From positions 1 through 24,053 of the IMG/VR virus record IMGVR_UViG_3300046167_000605: a DNA stretch of 24,053 nt; one strand, 5' to 3'. Below, piece by piece: positions 20,582 through 24,053 of this stretch. This DNA is from a virus. The notes beneath the pieces were generated by a model that was not told the origin of the DNA, did no database searches, and was given only the letters and a program-made list of their open reading frames with translations. How positions within the stretch are numbered: the stretch's first letter is position 1; the number at the start of each line of letters is the position of its first letter. A program made the position numbers and the translations under genes.

Positions 20582-21881
20582 CGTCTGTTTCCTCATCTTC
20601 AAATGGATTGGCTTGTGGTTCGGTTTGTGGTTCGGGCGCTTCTTCGCCTACTTCTCCGACGTTGTTTGTTGGCAAGTAGTATTTGTCCATTCCCTCTTGG
20701 TCCACTGGCGGCAAATCTTCCAACTTTCTAATATCAGCAGGAGACAAAGCACCAACAGAAAAAAGCGAACTGTAAAAGCTGGCTCTTGCTTGCGAATCGC
20801 CACGCATTACACCTCTTACATCGAGTTGTATGAACTTCTTCGGCTTGCCACGAAGCAGGCCCATGTTAAACGCACTTTCAAAGCGTTCTACCCATGCAGA
20901 AAGTCCACCAGACAACCAATTCAACTGTGCCTGTTCAGCGTTGCTATATGTGCTGCGTGAGTCTTCTCCAATAAGCGAGTTTGGGACACGCATAGCCCTT
21001 GCTATCTGTTGAGTCAGCAGTGTTCTCAATTCAACTAGCTGCGAACTCTCATTTGTTTGTGCGGCAATCGGCGCAACAGCAACTCCATTTGGCAGGACTG
21101 CAGTACGGCCTGCGTTTGATGCACCTTTGTGCATTGACTCCCACTGCCTACGCATCTTGTCAGCCGCTTCTTGCGGAATTGGCTGGCTAGTCGTCAGCAC
21201 AACTGCAGGCTTTGCTTCATTTGCAAAGAAGTTGTTGACATAGAGGTCAATCTGGCGTGCTGCAGCAATGCAGGTTTGCATTAAGTGTGCCGGAACCACT
21301 CCCGTGTAGCCGTTGTCACTGAGGTATCTAACATGAATGATGTCGTCTTGAGAGTAGCGAACACCTTCCTGTCCAGGATGCGTCATGTAGTCGTATGCAA
21401 GGCGATTGTTCTTTAACATCTGCACGCTGACAAGCGCAGGATGCAATGGCCAGATGGCCTTGACGTTGCCACTGCCATCATACTCTTTGACTGCATAGCT
21501 ATTGCCATAAGTGCAACAGTGCATCGCCATTTGGCAACGAGCGTCCCATGATGACTGATATTCGTTAAAGCGATTTGCCAAGACGTTGTAAAGAGGATTG
21601 TTTTCGTCAGGCACAGAACCGTCATCGTTCTTTTTCATCAGCTTCATTGGCAGGCCAGCAACGCCTTCCGCAATAACGCGGACGCACGCATGGAAAGCAG
21701 AAACGGCGAGGGATTGCTCAACTTCCGTTTCGCTCAACCCCCCACCGTAGATAGCTACATCGCCACTGAGAAGGCGGACGCCGCCACCTGAGTTGCTGAA
21801 AGAGAATGCTGGGCGTGGTGCGGCTCGCTCGTCTCTCGGAGACGGGTCAATGAAGCTCGCTAGTCTGGTTCGTAAACTCAT
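20568..21881 (-). CDS. HK97 family portal protein
   Basis: The 437-residue frame is intact. Landmarks of the family are EVEQSLAVSAFHACVRVIAE, VAGLPMKLMKK, DARCQMAMHCCTYGNSYAVK, VQMLKNNRLAYDYMT, YSQDDIIHVRYLSDNGYTGV, and the C-terminal QIARAMRVPNSLIGEDSRST with NAEQAQLNWL. Ends in a long acidic Glu/Asp tail (FEDEETDDEES). It forms the dodecameric ring through which DNA enters and exits. The start overlaps the large-terminase stop by ATGA. Size matches HK97-type portals (about 400-450 aa). Confidence 0.9.
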   Translation of the reverse strand: MSLRTRLASFIDPSPRDERAAPRPAFSFSNSGGGVRLLSGDVAIYGGGLSETEVEQSLAVSAFHACVRVIAEGVAGLPMKLMKKNDDGSVPDENNPLYNVLANRFNEYQSSWDARCQMAMHCCTYGNSYAVKEYDGSGNVKAIWPLHPALVSVQMLKNNRLAYDYMTHPGQEGVRYSQDDIIHVRYLSDNGYTGVVPAHLMQTCIAAARQIDLYVNNFFANEAKPAVVLTTSQPIPQEAADKMRRQWESMHKGASNAGRTAVLPNGVAVAPIAAQTNESSQLVELRTLLTQQIARAMRVPNSLIGEDSRSTYSNAEQAQLNWLSGGLSAWVERFESAFNMGLLRGKPKKFIQLDVRGVMRGDSQARASFYSSLFSVGALSPADIRKLEDLPPVDQEGMDKYYLPTNNVGEVGEEAPEPQTEPQANPFEDEETDDEES

Positions 21882-23515
21882 ATGATAAAGATGTCGTAGT
21901 TTTGCTCTAACTGAGCTTCGGCTGTATCAAGAACGCCTATAGCCATAGCTAAAGCGACAATACCATCCACTTTCTCCGACGAATGTTTTTTAGATACTCG
22001 TATGTTTTGGTTTGCGTCTTCAATAGTGACTGCATTGTCGCTTTGCCATGCCAGCACGGGATTGCCGCCATGCCTGAGACCTCCACTGGCAACCAACGTT
22101 TCCAAGCGTTTGCAAGGTGACGAAAGAGCGGAGAATCCTTGACCATATCCTGTCACAGGAATGCCTTGTTGGTAAAGTTGAGTCATGAGGCTAGCAGCGT
22201 TCCATTTGTCGCACGCTATCTGCTGTACGTTGTGATTTGCACAGAATTCTTCGATATATTGACGCACTACTTCGTAGTCGCAGATGTTGCCAGGTGTGGC
22301 GATCATGTAGCCTTGTTCAGTCCACATTCCATATGGAACTTTATCTTTAGCCTCTCTTTCAACCGCATTATCGCGAGGCACAAAGAACTGGGTCTGTATG
22401 TCGAGTGTGCCATCGTCTCTTTTTGCTATAGCTACGAATGACGTAGTGTCCCAAGTGCTTGCAAGATCGAGGCCACAGAAAACCGGCCTGTCGCCAAACG
22501 GTTCTGGCTGTTCGTTACCCTGCGCCCAATCACCAGGACGGAACCAGCCGAACATCTGCAGTTGTGTCAGGACAGTTGAGACGATAACGCAACCAGCTAT
22601 TCCTCTTAGGCTGGCATGTTGCGGCTCTCAGGCCTCATCTGACTTGAAACGAGTCCAAAGAGATGGTTGTGCCAAGAGACGGGTTCGCTTGCTTCCACAC
22701 CTCCGGGTCTTCGTGGTCGTCGTCTTTGATGCAGCCCAGATGCGGCCATAGAAAGATGGATCAAGTGACGGATCGGCCATGTTCTGTTCTGACTGTCGCC
22801 ACAACTCCCACCAGATACCACGCTTGTCATATCCTGCTGTACTGATTGTTATGAACAGCGGGTTGCGTCTGGCTGCAGTTGCATACCGCAAAGCACGGAA
22901 CAGCTTGTCATTTGGCAAGGAATGCACCTCGTCAACGGCGACAAATGACGCATCAATACCTTCTGCACGGAACGCATCCGACGACAGGACCGTGTACCGG
23001 CTATTACTCTTGCGATGCAACACAGCGTTGCGTGATTCGACGATCTCAACTTGTTTCAGCAGCAATGGGTGAGACTTCATCATTGCAATCATTTCGCGTG
23101 CAATGATACCGGCCTGCATTCTGTCAGCAGCAGCAGAGAAGCACTGTGCGCCTGCTTCACCATCAGCCAATAGCATGTATGCAGACAATGCAGAGACGAG
23201 GAAGGACTTGCCGTTCTTTTTGCTGATCCAGATAGACGCATTACGGAACCTGCGTGTTCCATCCTTGTTGTACCAGCCAAACAAAGGTGCAATCACCTCG
23301 TCACGCTGCCAAGGAAGCAGGGTGATTGACTCACCCGCATTGTCGCCTTTTGTGAACCTGCAAAACGTCTCTATGAACTTGCAAACGCGATCCACCTTGT
23401 CTTGCTTCCAGACATACCCTGGTAGGTACTCTGGACGACTCTTTTCAGGCGCTTTTATGCGTTTGCGAGTTGTCTTTTTCTTGACAGTAGACTTTGCAGC
23501 CTTTTTTCGCGGCAT
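21878..23515 (-). CDS. terL: Terminase large subunit (five single-base frame changes)
   Basis: The N-terminal ATPase has Walker A KKNGKS (residues 99-104) and Walker B VAVDEVH (192-198). The C-terminal nuclease has GLDLAS, ACDKWNA and KVDGIVALAMA, the acidic residues of the RNase-H-like fold. The middle is broken. From 22740 to 22565 the expected family sequence can be followed only by hopping frames: ASK-DDDHEDPEVWKQANPSL, DSF-KSDEA, ESRNMPA, then NSWLRYRLN, then LTQLQMFGWFRPGDW. That needs one missing base and four extra bases within about 175 bp, with net frame unchanged. The two frames flanking it are open and intact. Full length about 545 aa. The start overlaps the small-terminase stop by TAATG. 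Confidence 0.85.
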
Positions 23516-23946
23516 TAACCAGCCTCGCTAAGGAATCCCGCCAATTCGTCTTCTTCGACAGTCCCTAAGTTCATACTTCGACGTGCTTCAGGAGTTAAGC
23601 CCAAAGCACGTTCCAATGAACGCAATTCACTGCTGACTTTGAGGAAACAAGACAGTTCTGCGCTGACTTGCGTGTATCCTGTCTTGGTTGTCTGGTATCC
23701 ACCGTTCTCAAAACAGACGGCAGCGTATTTTGGTATTAATGCCGCACAGATCGCATGACGCTCTAAGGCAAATCGGTCGCAATCTTGATATGTGCCTTGC
23801 AAAACAAGCTGATCTACCGATCTATTCCAAGTTTCAATCGCTAATTTGTTATTTTCAAGCGATTTAGGCGGATTTCGGTTGTTTCCAACGGGTCCTGTTG
23901 GATTTATGGCTAATTCAGCCCCTTTTTTCGGTCCTCTGCGTCCCAT
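23515..23946 (-). CDS. terS: Terminase small subunit, P27 family
   Basis: The start is ATG at 23946, where AAAGGAGGT lies a few bases upstream; an earlier in-frame ATG at 24033 would read through the promoter and terminator. The 143-aa product starts MGRRGPKKGAELAINPTGPV, the basic Gly/Lys start typical of P27 small terminases. Helices follow (NKLAIETWNRSVDQLVLQGT, FALERHAICAALIPKYAAVC, VSSELRSLERALGLTPEARR), ending in an acidic tail. It recognises phage DNA and recruits TerL for packaging. It is the first gene after the promoter at 23981-24009. Confidence 0.8.
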   Translation of the reverse strand: MGRRGPKKGAELAINPTGPVGNNRNPPKSLENNKLAIETWNRSVDQLVLQGTYQDCDRFALERHAICAALIPKYAAVCFENGGYQTTKTGYTQVSAELSCFLKVSSELRSLERALGLTPEARRSMNLGTVEEDELAGFLSEAG

Positions 23947-23980
23947 CAAAACCTCCTTTGTTAGGGTTGTGGGTGTCGAT

Positions 23981-24009
23981 AGTATACCCCTATAGAAATA
24001 TAACGTAAA
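23981..24009 (-). promoter_or_regulatory. Sigma70-like promoter of the terminase/structural operon
   Basis: TTTACG (24004-24009), 17-base spacer, TATACT (23981-23986) on the minus strand. The predicted start is near 23974, with a leader of about 28 bases carrying the AAAGGAGG site of the small terminase. A perfect TTGACA (24010-24015) with only a 15-base spacer to TATAGG offers an alternative. It lies just after a terminator, so it likely starts the structural operon. Confidence 0.55.
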
Positions 24010-24013
24010 TGTC

Positions 24014-24049
24014 AAAAAGCCCCTACAAAACAACTAAGTTGTTGCAGGG
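24014..24049 (-). terminator. Rho-independent terminator ahead of the structural operon
   Basis: On the minus strand CCCTGCAA-CAAC-TTA-GTTG-TT-TTGTAGGG (24021-24049) folds into a stem with one two-base bulge and a 3-base loop. It is followed by GCTTTTT (T run 24014-24018). It would end a leftward transcript coming from beyond the right edge and insulates the promoter just downstream. The opposite strand lacks a T run after the stem. Confidence 0.7.
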
Positions 24050-24053
24050 AAAG

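Noticed and set aside
20412-20960. 182-aa plus-strand frame antisense to the portal and protease genes
   Set aside because: Cys/Ser/Arg-rich shadow of two strongly supported genes on the other strand.
1-24053. CRISPR array, insertion sequence or integrase/attachment site
   Set aside because: No regularly spaced repeats, transposase or integrase motifs, or long terminal inverted repeats were seen in the window.

Overview
This window is most of a tailed, siphovirus-like phage or prophage genome. It runs from the terminase genes at the right end to a replication/recombination module at the left end. Every supported gene is on the minus strand, most start/stop junctions overlap by 1-4 bases (ATGA, TAATG, GTGA), and no bacterial chromosomal gene is visible. 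The host cannot be read from the sequence alone. The cysteine-rich secreted and tail proteins, the papain-family peptidase and the PHA-granule-like small protein recall phages and prophages of Planctomycetes; this is an inference from memory, not a database result.

Right to left (direction of transcription): a terminator and a sigma70-like promoter lie at 23981-24049. The packaging/head genes follow: P27-type small terminase, large terminase, HK97 portal and HK97 prohead protease. Between the protease and the capsid is an unusual cassette of eight small genes (16212-19942): three membrane-anchored proteins, a papain-like cysteine peptidase, a secreted cysteine-rich protein, a PHA-granule-regulator-like protein and two short genes easily missed by ORF callers (34 and 57 aa). 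Next come the HK97-fold capsid, a fused head-tail connector/head-closure protein, an HK97 gp10-like protein, a DUF3168-like tail terminator, two tandem tail-tube-like proteins, the tail chaperone pair G/GT with a programmed -1 frameshift signal, a short tape measure and three large tail proteins.

A second promoter (5521-5549) opens the left module. It holds small acidic proteins, a Sak4/RecA-like ATPase, a GcrA-like HTH protein, an SSB/DUF669-like protein, a tRNA-like element, a PD-(D/E)XK-like nuclease, a NUMOD4-HNH endonuclease and a DnaD-like replication protein. A third promoter (492-521) with a structured leader precedes a ParB-like gene cut by the left edge.

Several genes (large terminase, capsid, gp10-like, GT, ATPase, HNH, DnaD-like) are broken by single-base frame changes, and the peptidase has two in-frame stops. 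In each frame-shifted case the protein resumes convincingly in another frame, and the terminase carries five shifts within about 175 bases. The simplest reading is uncorrected indels in the sequence, not gene decay, except at the G/GT junction, where a textbook slippery site and stem-loop argue for genuine programmed frameshifting.
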